This document shows, piece after piece, positions 21,580-32,522 of a stretch of 64,000 nucleotides of DNA (position 1 is the first letter of the stretch; every line of letters starts with the position of its first letter). The DNA is from Enoplolaimus lenunculus (lineage: Eukaryota > Nematoda > Enoplea > Enoplida > Thoracostomopsidae): contig JASANG010001373.1 of the NCBI GenBank assembly GCA_030248215.1, positions 62,001-126,000 on the forward strand. The letters are read 5' to 3'. Position numbers and translations under genes: made by a program. The notes under the pieces are model-generated. The model was given only the letters and a program-made list of their open reading frames with translations. It did not search any database and was not told where the DNA came from.

Positions 21580-21935
21580 TGTGCAACCGGAGATGAAACA
21601 TACCGGAACCGGAGCCGGAGGTCAACGAAACTTGCCGCAGCCGGTGGTCAACGAAATTTGCCGGAGCTGGAGGTGAGGCGAAATTAGATAGTAAAAATGA
21701 TGGTTAATTAGTTAATTTCAGCCAATATCTTCAATATGTTGTTAAGTTGTTTGGTTATACGCTAATTTTCTGGTAAATTTCGGAAATTCTTTCCTAAAAA
21801 TTGTGACAAAAGTAAAAAACGAAACGTGTATAACAGATAAATTTTGCAAAATTAGGCAAAATTTTACTAGCAAATTTTCCGGTACCTTCGGCAAATATTC
21901 TATCGGAGCCGGAGGCAGACCTCCGGTTGTACACT
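21580..21935. mobile_element. Inverted-repeat element with GTGCAACCGGAG ends
   Basis: Left end CAATGTGCAACCGGAG, right end CTCCGGTTGTACACTG, inverted. Inside the left arm a unit of about 26 bp (CCGGAGGTCAACGAAACTTG) is repeated two to three times. Confidence 0.55.
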
Positions 21936-22383
21936 GCAATCCAAATATACCGTAATGTTGGCGTACAGCCCTAATTTAAATTTTAATACCAAATGATTAT
22001 AGGGAAAGTCAGGAAAAGCTCAAATATAAAAAAATATTGATATAACCATTTTTGTGTATGACCAACACACTGAGAAAGTCAAAAAATTACAATTTCAACT
22101 CAGTTACGCTCAAAAGCTCAAAAACTCTAACAGGTTTAGCGGTTTTAGCCGGTTGGCGATAAAAATTAACCATAATCAAAGTTGAAATTAGTATTCAAAT
22201 CACGTCACAGAATTTTAATGTTGGTCAACCAGCCAGGTGTTTATATGACTTGAACCAAATGATTTGGCCAGTTTTTTCTTAGGTTCCACGAGAGTCAAAC
22301 TTACAATTAACGACGAAACATTGATTAATTATAATTGCTGATTTGATGGTGAGGTTTTAAACATTCGCATATAGCATTTGAAG

Positions 22384-22513
22384 CGGCCCATGTACTTTAA
22401 GGGGCGTCCAGGTTGCTGGCGGGTCTATAAAAGAGTACGTTTAGATTCTAGATTACATTTCTTGCTTAGGCTTAGGTTTAGGCTTAGGCTTAGCTGTTCT
22501 ATACATTGGCCCA
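22384..22513. mobile_element. Chimeric MITE: family C left end, family A right end
   Basis: The left end is GGCCCATGTACTTTAAGGGG followed by the family C box GCGTCCAGGTTGCTGGCGGG; the right end is CTGTTCTATACATTGGCCC, the subfamily of family A seen at 17855 and 46055. CTTAGG repeats join them. Confidence 0.65.
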
Positions 22514-22809
22514 GTTTCATAAGGAACGGCGATATAACTTTACGCTTAGGCTTTAGAATCAAATGATTAGCACGGATAGTGCTCAGGTTTGGAATGATAA
22601 ACGGAATAATGAATATACTCCCCGAAAAGTTCTGGTTTTCCGCGGAACGGCAATTACAATTGACTTTAGATTTTTACGCTGAAGTTTAGGTTTCGCAAAT
22701 GCTTTTCTTGCTGTGGATAGATTAAGAACGAAATCAGGATACTTAAACATGATTGGCAAGAGCTGAAACTGTAAAGGTTTTTCTATATTTTTAAAAAATT
22801 TTTTAATGT

Positions 22810-23600
22810 CTTCCGCCGCAGTCCGTCATAGTCTGTTGCCGTTTGTCGCCGTATGTCGCCGGAGATCGTTATCTGTACGTTGACTTACGGTGATGTACAG
22901 CCACGGTAAGTAAACGTACAGATAACGACGATAACGACCGACGACGACATACGGCGACAAAACGTACGGTGACAGACAGCGATGTACGGGACGGACGGCA
23001 ATGTACGGCGACGGACGGCGATGGACGCCGATGTACAGTGACGGACAGCGATGTACGGGACGGACGGCAATGTACGGCGACGGACGGCGATGGACGCCGA
23101 TGTACAGTGACGGACAGCGATGTACGGGACGGACGGCAATGTACGGCGACGGACGGCGATGGACGCCGATGTACAGCGACGGACAGCGATGTACGGGACG
23201 GACGGCAATGTACGGCGACGGACGGCGATGGACGCCGATGTACAGTGACGGACAGCGATGTACGGGACGGACGGCAATGTACGGCGACGGACGGCGATGG
23301 ACGCCGATGTACAGTGACGGACAGCGATGTACGGGACGGACGGCAATGTACGGCGACGGACGGCGATGTACGGCGACGGACAGCGATGTACGAGACGGAC
23401 GGCAATGTACGGCGACGGACGGCGATGGACGCCGATGTACAGCGACGGACAGCGATCTACGGCGATGGACGGCGATGTACGGCGACGGACGGCGATGGAC
23501 GCCGATGTACAGCGACGGACAGCGATCTACGGCGACGGACGGCGATGTACGGCGACGGACGGCGATGTACATTGACTGACAGCGCTGCACGACAAGTAGA
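22810..23600. repeat. CpG-rich 69-bp satellite array
   Basis: Higher-order unit of 69 bp (start to start of GGGACGGACGGCAATG), made of subunits of the type GGACGGCGATGTACGGCGAC. About six full copies, then simpler units. The subunit matches the reverse complement of the 8.1-kb unit at 17 of 20 positions. Long frames on both strands follow from 69 being divisible by three and are not genes. Confidence 0.9.
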
Positions 23601-24032
23601 CTCGCATTCGTGCTTAGCAAAGGTTACATCGTTAAATTAAGCATTTTCGAACGACAAATCGATTGGTATATGCAGTTGCTCCGGCCACAGCAAACTCATC
23701 TTGCTCTGGGGGCTAAAAAATGTTCAACAGGAGCATACAAGGGTGGTGAATGACATACAAGCAAGATTGAAAATTTTCTAGGGGGCAAAATATTTCTAGG
23801 GGTAAACTGAGAGCCTCCCTGCCCCCTCCCTGGATACTCGGGGTTGGCTATGCTGCATGGTATCGGTTTCCTACTATTTAATATGATGTAACATGAGAAA
23901 GTACAATTATTGATGCAAAAAGTAGCAGTGTATAATATATATTGCAATCAGGTTAAGTGATGTGTTCATTACTTCAAGTTGAATTTTTGAACAGGCAAAT
24001 CAGAAATGAAACGTCCTTAGGAGCGTATAAAC

Positions 24033-24226
24033 GCCCATGTAAAGATCAGCGGCGGAACGTTTTTCTGCGGAACTAACAATAGAGGAAAAGTTTAAATTTT
24101 AGACAATTTTTTGCTTAGGTTTAAGCTTCGGCTTAGGGTAGTTATAAGGAATAAGCTCGTTTTTACGCTTTAGTAGGGATTAGGCTTAGGTTTATTATTA
24201 GGTGTGCTCAGGCTTAGGTTAAGGAA
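24033..24226. mobile_element. TTAGGC-core MITE (family A), 3' end replaced
   Basis: Left end GCCCATGTAAAGATCAGCGG and boxes in order; the right part grades into the CAGGGTT element starting at 24234. Confidence 0.6.
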
Positions 24227-24233
24227 TATGCCA

Positions 24234-24664
24234 GGGTTCAACCAGAATTCCTGTTACGGCCGGAATTCCTGCATAAATTCAATTCCGGTTCCTGCTACTG
24301 TTCCTGCATTTATAGATGTAGAAACCCGAATTCTTACGCTTTTGTGGCAAATTATTCATTATCATTTAAATATTGAAATCTTTGCCTTTAAAAATTTGTT
24401 AATTCGAAATGATTGTTTTTGCAATTCGTTCAATTTTGTTAATAAAATGTTTCTATTGTGTTTTCGCAAAATTTGATGACGAAATAGCTGAAAAATCACT
24501 TGACCAATTTTTTTGCAACTTTTCTATAAAGTCCAACAGTAATTTAGTGACGAAAATTAATTCAAATTCCGGTTCCTGCCTGTTCTTGTTCCGGTTCCTG
24601 CAAAGAGATGTAATTTCTGTTCCTGTTCCGTTCCGGCAAAATTTAGTTCCTATTGGAACCCTGC
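24234..24664. mobile_element. CAGGGTTCAACC...GGAACCCTG element (family K)
   Basis: Starts CAGGGTTCAACCAGAATTCC and ends CCTATTGGAACCCTG, inverted; arms repeat GGTTCCTG words. A second copy lies inverted at 62510-62902 and a relative at about 39928-40620. CAGGG ends suggest hAT-like ancestry; TSD unclear. Confidence 0.6.
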
Positions 24665-24751
24665 AACACGCTTATACTACAGATACGGCCCGGTTAATAC
24701 CCATTAAATACAGTGTATCCACCGTTCATTGGTTTCCGTTCACTGCACTAT

Positions 24752-25074
24752 AAAAATGGTGTGTGTCAAATTGACTCCCTCCGTCATAGGCTTTTCCGGA
24801 CTACACAAACTGAGTCAAAATTCGACTTCGCCAGAGTCAAGTTTGACTCAATGAGCCGCTCAGTGAGAGTCGCACGTTTGACTCTACCGGAGTCGAATTT
24901 GACTCAATTTGTGTAGTCCGGAAAAGCCTATTTCGGACAGATAATTGGACTAAACGAGTAGCTCAGTGAGAGTCGCACGTTTGACTCTGCCTGAGTCAAA
25001 TTTGACACAATTTGTGTAGCCCGGAAAAGCCTATTTCGGACAGATTCAATTTGACTCACCATTTTTTGCAGTGT
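24752..25074. mobile_element. GAGTCAAATTGAC palindrome MITE (family D), extended copy
   Basis: Left end AAAAATGGTGTGTGTCAAATTG, right end TTGACTCACCATTTTTTGCAGTG. The right arm (GAGTCGCACGTTTGACTCTRCC ... CGGACAGAT) is present twice in tandem, making this copy longer than the others. Confidence 0.75.
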
Positions 25075-25282
25075 GCGCCTGATTTTATAACCATCAAACT
25101 CTAATAGATTATTTCAAAAATCAATTCGATCTCCCAGAAAAAAAGCAAAATTGAAACGAACCCAATGGTAATATTCAAATTAGCAGTGTCGCATTTCAAT
25201 TTGTCAATTTCAGCTTTTCGCTGTTCTTAGGTTTATACGAGTCTACTGGCAAAATGCTACTGAGGTCAATTTTTGTGCCGCA

Positions 25283-25510
25283 TTGACCAGTTATAGAGTT
25301 CGACGTGGTACAAGAGTAGTAATGGGGGGCGGAACGGTATGTGTCCCCCTAATAATGATCAATGGGTGCACTGGGGCCAGCTCAATGTACCCTCAGTTGA
25401 GATTAAGCGCAAGAAACTTAGCTGGCTTCATGGTCGACATGTTAGTCTGTTCCCCTCGCCAACTATGTTGCTCCTACGGCCTTGAAGGGAACGTCGCTCC
25501 ATGTGATTGA
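25283..25510 (+). other. Balanced-composition open stretch of unknown nature
   Basis: A 75-residue open frame in a patch of normal GC content that resembles no repeat in the window. The sequence has Cys and Met clusters (for example NLAGFMVDMLVCS). Another frame over the same bases reads HWGQLNVPSVEIKRKKLSWL. Neither is recognised and no splice partners are evident. It could be a decayed exon or a transposon piece. Confidence 0.2.
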
Positions 25511-25976
25511 CCCGTCCCTGAAGCCAAAGATTTTTCACGAACAGTTAACGAATTAATATTTACTAAATTTTCTTTGTACCGGTACCAGCACAAGTTTAAA
25601 GGGGTGCCCAAGGGTAAGGAATAAAGGGCATATATTTCAGCTCGAAATATTTTGCGAGAAAACGCACTTGTAGCAGTCTTTAAAATATTAACCTTGTGGA
25701 TTATGAAGGTTAAAATATCTTGTGTTGTATGATTGCGAAATTTCCGCATGTTTCACGTTTAATATTTTGACTCCTGTAATGTTTCCTCGGCTTGTCGCAG
25801 TATTGTAGTTTTTAGCAAAAGAGAATTTAGGTTTTATGACCTATGTAAACTACGGAGACCTTCATACTAAACTTAACATACGTCTAAGCTAAAACGTTCT
25901 AATCCTAAACACAAATTAAGCATGATCATAATTTTAGTTAATATAACTCATTATGATTTAATTAAATTAACCCCTT

Positions 25977-26238
25977 CTCACATCGAGTTGCCTGTAGGCA
26001 ACTCAGCGCAGTGTATATACGTTAAGTAGTATATATTATCACCGTGTTTAAAAGTTGCAACACGTATACATAGTACTAAATCACTACAAGACGTGAGAGC
26101 CCCCTCGGGCTCGAGCGTCAAGCTCCTATCGCTGAGTGGTGATGGTATACGCCTCCCACTCCAGTCACTGGAGTTCGAATCCTAGCATAAAAGTAGGTCT
26201 CAGGGGAAATAGAAAATATTCATGTGAGAAAGGGTTAA
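25977..26238. mobile_element. piggyBac-like MITE with tRNA-Gly-like core (family G, copy 2)
   Basis: Inverted relative to the other two copies. TTAA at both ends, CCCCTTCTCACAT at the left and GTGAGAAAGGG at the right. The plus strand reads CGCTGAGTGGTGATGG, GCCTCCCACTCC and GAGTTCGAATCC, in the order of tRNA-Gly(CCC) A-box, anticodon loop and B-box. Confidence 0.8.
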
Positions 26239-26357
26239 ATGAACTCAGAGTGAGAATCAACTCAAATGAGAGTGAGTTAAAGTTTCCTGTTATTAACTAA
26301 GAAATAACTAACTTTCCGTCTGAGTTGATTAATTAACTCATTGCAATTTACAGTGTA
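26239..26357. repeat. ACTCAGAGT-type MITE (family L), partial
   Basis: AACTCAGAGTGAGAATCAAC to TTTACAGTGTA; only the right two thirds of the element are present, joined to the piggyBac-like copy on its left. Confidence 0.55.
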
Positions 26358-26509
26358 AGCTTAAGCTTTAAGCAAATTTTTTTGAGACGTCTTAGGCTTT
26401 AAACCTAGGATTACTAAACACATTTATTAATACGTTTTAGGCTTTAGGTTGAGGAATATATTTGTATCACTGTTGCACCCGTAAGAGTAATACTGGCCAA
26501 AGGAAACTA

Positions 26510-27185
26510 CCCGTTAATGTTCCTTTCCCAAACCTGCCGCTTTGGCCTGCCTTAACGGGTCTATTCTGTTATCTTTCCAGCTCGCGTTTGCCCAAAAGTG
26601 TTTCGATTTTGACAATTTTTTCAATATTTGAGCTTCTCATGACGTCCCCTGATCATTCCACGCCTAAATTTGATTTATTGAAAATTTCGAATTTTAAGGT
26701 CCCAGGACCCTCCTGGAATTCAAAAAAAAATTTGCCAAAAAGTTTCACAAATTATATACCATTTGATGCAGCTTTCTAAGCTAACCGGAATGGTGTTAAA
26801 TTTTCCGTAAATACGACGATTGCTTAACGAACAGCGGGCAAATATTTGATTTGTAGCCGTCCCAAATCGTTGGCATCGTGCCAAATCAGTTATTTGACAA
26901 TAACTCGTCAACCATTCGTCTGGCTGTGAAAAATTTAACACCGTTCAACTTTAGTTCTGCAAGCTGCATCGAATGGTATACAAATCGTCAAACTTTTTGA
27001 CAAAAAAACTTTTTACGAAAGGAACCTCAGGACCTTAAAAAATCGAATTTTTCAAAAATTCAAATTTGGTCGTGAAATGATCAGGAGAAGTAATGAGAAG
27101 CTCAAACATGCAAAAAATTTTCAAAATCAAACCATTTTTGGGCAAACGCTGGCTGATAGGGAAATACCCGCCTTAACAGTTGTTT
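26510..27185. mobile_element. Large inverted-repeat element with GTTTGCCCAAAAG arms
   Basis: CGTTTGCCCAAAAGTGTTTC near the left end is inverted as TTTTTGGGCAAACGCTGGC near the right, with AAATGATCAGG/CCTGATCATT also mirrored. A partial relative occupies 57900-58225 inside a PNKP intron. No coding region. Confidence 0.55.
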
Positions 27186-27549
27186 GATCGTAAGAAAATC
27201 ATAAGTTGCAGTCCATACCACAATTATGACCCATTTCTTTTTGGCCAACGACTAAAATTTTGACCATTAACAAAACGTTGCTTAGCTTTCCCTGCGCACC
27301 AGCAACTTACATCATGAATTGATTTCTTTTAGCTATCAATAAGCTTAAGCGTAGCGGATGAGCCATCCCTTTTATATTTTCCGTTTCTGAACACGGTATA
27401 GTGATTTTAATATATGATGACAACTATGTTGAAGAAATTAGCATATTATATATAATATATATGTATATATATGTATATTCACTTCTTTATATACCTATTA
27501 AATTAATAGAATGAAATCTCATACAGTCGGTTATTATCATAGTGAATCT

Positions 27550-27735
27550 GGCCCATGTAAAAATCAGGGGCGGAACGTGTTTCCGTTGGCTACAATAGAG
27601 TAAGCTTAAGCTTTGGACGAATATTTTTCTTGGCTTAGGCTTAGGCTAAGGTTTAAGCTTAAGCTTAGGCTTAGGCATATGCTTGCTTAAGAATATGCTT
27701 ATAATACTGTTCCGCCCTTGTTCTTTACATTGTCC
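27550..27735. mobile_element. TTAGGC-core MITE (family A), perfect TSD
   Basis: Perfect octamer GTGAATCT at 27542-27549 and 27736-27743. Ends GGCCCATGTAAAAATCAGG and GTTCTTTACATTGTCC. Good reference copy for the family. Confidence 0.92.
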
Positions 27736-28029
27736 GTGAATCTAAATAAATAGACTGGCAATGTCTGATTGAATGTGGACTTGTTGATCCATTAATAAAT
27801 GGCAGATCCAGGTAAACTTTTAGAAAATTCACAAGTTGGAATTTACGGATCCTAAGCGATACTTTAACGCGTACACTCGACTGAGAAGCTGTCTGTGGAG
27901 TCGAAGCATTTTTCAATTTTATATTTGACAGCGGCTTATCTTCAATGCCGTCCGTCAACACCCAACGAAACCCTCGTCCCGTGGATCCGCTTCAGTTATA
28001 CGGTGCATTGTTTTAGCAACAGGTTTAAT

Positions 28030-30527
28030 ATGTGGTTTAAGTATTACATAATTATTACAGTTGGAATAAGTTTGCTATTGTCACAAGGAACGCTTTCGAA
28101 GATTAATGATTTGGTGAGTTGCGATGTTGAACGCTTTTCAGCTTTTAAACAAAATCAACAGCCGTGTATGGACAGAATTTCTTACTACAACTCGCTACAG
28201 TCATTTATGCAATGAGTGGCCCGTTTATAGAACAGGGACGGAACGTTTTCCTACGTAATGAAGTAAGCTTTAGAATATTTTTTGCTTAGGCTTAGGCTTA
28301 GGCTTAGGTGTAAGCTTATCCTTACGCTTAGGCTTAAGCTTACGCTTAGGTTTAGGCTTAGGCTTAGGCTTAGGCGTAGGCCTATGCTTATCCTTACGCT
28401 TAGGCTTTGGCTTAGGCTTAGGCTTAGGCTTAGGTTTAGGCTTAGGCTTAGGCTTAGGCTTAGGTTTAGGCTTAGGCTTAGGCTTAGGCTTAGGCTTAGG
28501 CTTAGGTTTAGGCATAGGCTTTTGTACTACTGTTGCAGCACTGTTCTTGACATTTTGTGTTAAAAATAAAAAAATATTTGCGGCTTTACAAAATTGTACT
28601 GAACGCAGAAGAAAAAATAAGGGTGAGTAAAAGCGGGTAACGATAAAGAAATTTTGCGCGGGTAAACGTGGGTAACGGGTTCAAAGAATTTTGCGCAGGT
28701 ATACCCGCGAGTAAAAAATGAAAAATTCCCACGGGTAAAGCGTAGCGTGGGTATTAAAACAATCTTTGCCCAGTTAAACCTCTGTGTATCTCTAAGGGCT
28801 TCGGTGAGTTTTCACACCAAGTACGATTAGCAGAACGTATACAAATCTTGGACAATATTCTCAAATACGTACAGCATCTATCACCAGTTGACAAATGGTT
28901 TTTAAACCGAGTAACTCCTGCAAATGTGGACCTGAAACCTGATCCTGAAATACGACAAATCAAATGCGAAAATTGTTCTAAATTTCGAAACTCATCATTC
29001 ATTTGTTTGAAAGTTACAAGACCTATCGCTAACTGGTGATGGATGCTACTCGCATTTAAGAATATGAATACCGTTCGAATTGATCCATTTGTTCCATTAA
29101 ATTTAAATTGATTGCTCCCGATATATTATGGTTGCGCATGTTTTATATGCAAAATAGATTGACAAAGTCCCACAAATAAGAAATGTTTAATGGGTCATCC
29201 ACGTTATATTGCTTGCACTACTGCAATAAAATGTCTGGGTCTGAGTGACACCTAACGTCGTTTTAACACACTCTATTACGAGACCACTATAAAGTCTGGC
29301 AGACTGTAAACGAAAATATAACGCATTTTGCACTGTGTTCTTATAGCATCGCAAACATTCGTAACAACAACACAAACATCTACATACAATTGTATTTGTT
29401 TTGCTTAATTTTTTACCTTTGGTTCCGACTCCTTTCGTACAGTGTCGAGACAGTTAATAGTATCTACGTATCGCACAATATTAGGTTTCACTCAATTAAT
29501 TAAAAATGTGGATAATTGTTTTTAAATCAAATGTTAAGGATGGTTTATACAAACAAGACTTTCTCACATTTTTGCAGTTTAAATAAGTTATAGGTTGGTT
29601 GATTCTCTTACTTTTTTGACAAATTAAAAAAACTTCGATATTTCAACATTACACAAACCAGGTTCGTTTTGACAAAGTATTCTTAGCCTAATATTTAGAC
29701 TGCTAATCTTTTATTCAAATTTTAAAATAAGGTTAAACATGAAAAGACCCCTAAAAATGTCCTCGATATAACCAAAAAGGTAATACGACTAAACTACATT
29801 TTAGACTAACCTGGATAGCGATGTCGACGAACTTGAAGCGGGTGTCAAATTTGATGACAACGGCGCAAACAAACGATGGTCCGAATCACAAGTATGGCCC
29901 AACGTCGCATATCATCATGATAGTCAAAATTCCAAACGCGAGTCTGCTGTATACTTGCCAATGATGAAAAAATCTGGTTATTTGCCAATGATGAAAAAAT
30001 CTGGCTATTTGCCAATGATGCGACGATCCAATTATTTACCGATGATGAAGAAATCTGGCTATTTGCCAATGATGCGACGATCGAGCTATTTACCAATGAT
30101 GAAAAAATCTGGCTATTTGCCAATGATGAAACGGTCAAATTCTGGATATCTGCCAATGATGAAAAAATCAACCTATCTACCAATGATGCGACGATCGAGC
30201 TATTTACCAATGATGAAAAAATCAACTTATCTTCCGATGATGAAAAAAACACCGCAACAGCAACAATCTGGCTCGGCGAAATCAGACGCAACGCTTGGCG
30301 GCAATCAAGATGATCCAGCGAAGAAATCGTCTGCATACTTACCGATGATGAAAAAGTCGCGAAATGAGTCGCGATTAACCGAAACACCGAAAAGTAACGA
30401 TGGTAACGCACCAATCAACGTCAGACAAAGAAGAGCAGCAAACGTTATTGGACCCAACGAGCAAAGATGGCGGCGTAGTAATCAAGATGAATCAGCTAAT
30501 CAGTCGTATCTGCCGATGATGAGATAA
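28030..30527 (+). CDS. Neuropeptide-type precursor, 13 YLPMM peptides
   Basis: Two exons, 28030-28113 and 29805-30527, both phase 0 at the junction (donor GTGAGT, acceptor CATTTTAG), give 268 residues. Exon 1 encodes a signal peptide ([20 protein letters not shown]). Exon 2 encodes an acidic spacer, then 13 peptides ending YLPMM, most of 7 residues (SGYLPMM, SNYLPMM, SSYLPMM, STYLPMM), each followed by KK, RR or KR. Spacers such as [17 protein letters not shown] and [12 protein letters not shown] also lie between dibasic sites. No Gly precedes the cleavage sites, so mature peptides should have a free C-terminal Met rather than an amide. This is the classic layout of a secreted precursor cleaved by prohormone convertases. 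I do not recognise the family. The exon 1 link rests on phase, donor quality and signal peptide; exon 2 alone is very strong. Confidence 0.88.
28218..28553. mobile_element. TTAGGC-core MITE in intron 1 of the YLPMM gene
   Basis: GGCCCGTTTATAGAACAGGG at the left; CTGTTCTTGACATTTTG at the right. The core (28282-28515) is about 35 TTAGGC-type units, partly varied to TTACGC. It starts about 100 bp after the exon 1 donor. Confidence 0.82.
28855..29062. mobile_element. ATTCTCAAATGTGTGTAGCAC MITE (family I)
   Basis: ATTCTCAAATACGTACAGCA... and ...TGCTACTCGCATTTAAGAAT are inverted ends, with TATCACCAGTTG/CTAACTGGTGAT just inside. Copies: 37121-37320, 38272-38465, 49451-49665; half copies at 57225-57262 and 58228-58340. 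The open frame across it is a by-product. Confidence 0.7.
29063..29804. other. Intron 1 of the YLPMM gene, 3' part
   Basis: AT-rich, no repeat or exon recognised. It ends in the acceptor used by exon 2 (29801-29804, TTAG). Confidence 0.5.
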
Positions 30528-30695
30528 AATTTCAGTATGAAATAATGGCTTCAAATTGGCAAGCATTTAATCCACAAATCTGCATCAGAGATTTAGCATT
30601 TTGACAAAACGTAAAATTTCACATTTGAGGAAACTCAAATAAGCAATAGTTTGAGGTTTGTGCATACATAAAGCGGCGTTTGTGATGTTTGTACA

Positions 30696-30701
30696 AATAA
30701 A
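30696..30701 (+). promoter_or_regulatory. Likely polyadenylation signal of the YLPMM gene
   Basis: AATAAA about 170 bp after the stop codon, the first canonical signal downstream. Confidence 0.5.
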
Positions 30702-30729
30702 GTTACATGTTTGTATGACGGAAATAAAA

Positions 30730-30802
30730 TTCCTATATATAATATGTATTATATATGTATATATTATATACATGTATGTATATATGTATGTATATGTATA
30801 TG
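30730..30802. repeat. TATATG microsatellite
   Basis: Runs of ATATATGTAT and relatives follow the polyadenylation signal. A similar block lies at 44540-44632. Confidence 0.7.
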
Positions 30803-31494
30803 GCAACTGACAAAAATAGCCATTAACGATGACTGAAATTAGGATTTTTTAATTCTCATAAAATCAAACAACGTTCTCATAAACGTGAAATTTAAGTCAG
30901 TTTTGATTGAGTTTAAATATATTTTATAGCCATATGCTAAGAAAACAGACTCCACTAGTAGCCGTCGACGCCGACCATATCATTATCATTTAAAGCTGAA
31001 ATGCCGCACATACGTATTTTGGGCAACTTTCCAACATTAGTATGTTTACAATACTTTGTTGGAATACAAACGTAATTGTTCTGTGACAAGAAAATTTGCA
31101 TGCAGATTGCTGTGCATTCGCTAACATTTACGTATTGCACAAAACTGGCTGACTATTGTAATTTTGAAAGTTTATTGCAATTGATTTTATTTAATCACAT
31201 AAAATTTTAACAAAATTGAAAGTCATTTTGAACGGAAAAACCTAATATATTTAAAATATATGTAATTTTGACGGCTATCGAAAATGTTTAGAAGAAAAAA
31301 TTCACCTTATTACTATGAAGCTTGCAACACGCATCCTATTTATGCCTGATTTTATAATAAAAGCACAAAAAACACCCTATTTGTTCCTGGTACATCAGTA
31401 TAAATTAGGCTCCTTAGCATATTTTCTGGATCTGGTTTCAATGAATTTTAGCTTAGGTTTCGTTTCAAACGCATCGCTTTAACCCTCAATGGCC

Positions 31495-31797
31495 CGACAG
31501 CACATAGAGACAAACCAGCGCAGTCGGGGGGAAAGAGGATCTATCCGAATCGAAAAACCGGAACAACGCCCCCCCCCACAGAGAGGCCGGAAGAAGAGGG
31601 GAAGAAAAGAAACACGCGGCGGGCCCCCCGACCAAGCGCGGGGGCGGACACAAAAGAGGGCGCCACACAACACGCAGAAGCCAGCACCAGCCACCCACAG
31701 AAACCCCAAAAAAAAAAAGGGACGAAAAAAAAAAAAAAAAAACCCAGACGGCGCGGCACCGCCGCCGGCACCACCCACACCCAAACACCCGCGTTAA
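31495..31797. other. Anomalous GC-rich, homopolymer-rich patch
   Basis: About 300 bp of GC-rich sequence with runs of C, G and A (one A run is 18 long), abruptly bounded by ordinary AT-rich DNA. There is almost no T on the plus strand. Frames stay open in several phases only because of this bias. It resembles neither the window's repeats nor its exons; a low-quality assembly fill or foreign insert is the simplest reading. Confidence 0.6.
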
Positions 31798-32087
31798 AGT
31801 TGGGCGATCTAAACACAGGTTACAAAGAAAAATAGATCAGCAGATCGACGTCAGACTAAACTTAGCCACAGAAACACTAAGCCAACTTGTAAAAGCCGAA
31901 TAAGCCTAATTGGTAAGGAATCTAGCAAAAATATCAAACGCTATAATAAACGTTTTTCATGTTTTAAACAGTATTTTTAAATAAGTATTTTTATGAGCAG
32001 ATATTGCATTTAACCACGAACTTACGATAAAAAAATTACGATGACACTGAACTCTTTTTATTTCTTATCATTTTAAGGTATTGTAGC

Positions 32088-32522
32088 GACCCGAATAGGA
32101 GGGGGCAATAAGAGGGGGTCCCCATTTTTAGTCCCAATCGCTAGGAATCCGTATCCGTAATAAGAATCCGTAAGCGGATAAAGTCCCTAGACCCTAATTA
32201 GAGTGCATAAATGTCAATTATCCCTCAGTGTAGCGCATAAATGACTACAGCACTGAATACAGTTGAGATCGAAACTTTAAAGCGTACTTACGTTTTGAAA
32301 GTACCATTTTAAGTATAACTTTGCATTATAGCTCAATCTTTTCGTACAAGACAAATAAACGTTTTATTCAACGGATAATTAGCAGTAAAGGATATCTCAG
32401 TAACGAAGGGCGGCGTGAGAGCGAGTTAAAATAAATAACAGTCCATAATCGAATAAAACAGGGGATACCCTCAGGAGAGGCCAATTAAATATCAGCCCCC
32501 CTTCTTATTCGGGTCACTACAT
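32088..32522. mobile_element. MITE with GTAGTGACCCGAATAAGA ends (family H, copy 2)
   Basis: TGTAGCGACCCGAATAGGAG to CTTATTCGGGTCACTACA. The interior is the inverse of the copy at 7431-7762 (shared GTTTCGAACT/GCATAAATG words), with about 100 bp extra. Confidence 0.75.

Noticed and set aside
22826-23640. Several overlapping frames on both strands of 150-264 residues
   Set aside because: They are the 69-bp CpG-rich satellite read in different frames; composition and periodicity follow the DNA repeat exactly.
28848-29039. Exon of the YLPMM gene ([16 protein letters not shown])
   Set aside because: The stretch is a family I MITE with inverted ends, and its phase does not fit exon 1. Exon 1 joins 29805 in phase without it.
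31479-31816. About 100-residue frames on both strands
   Set aside because: Open only because of extreme base bias in the anomalous patch; no domain and no splice context.
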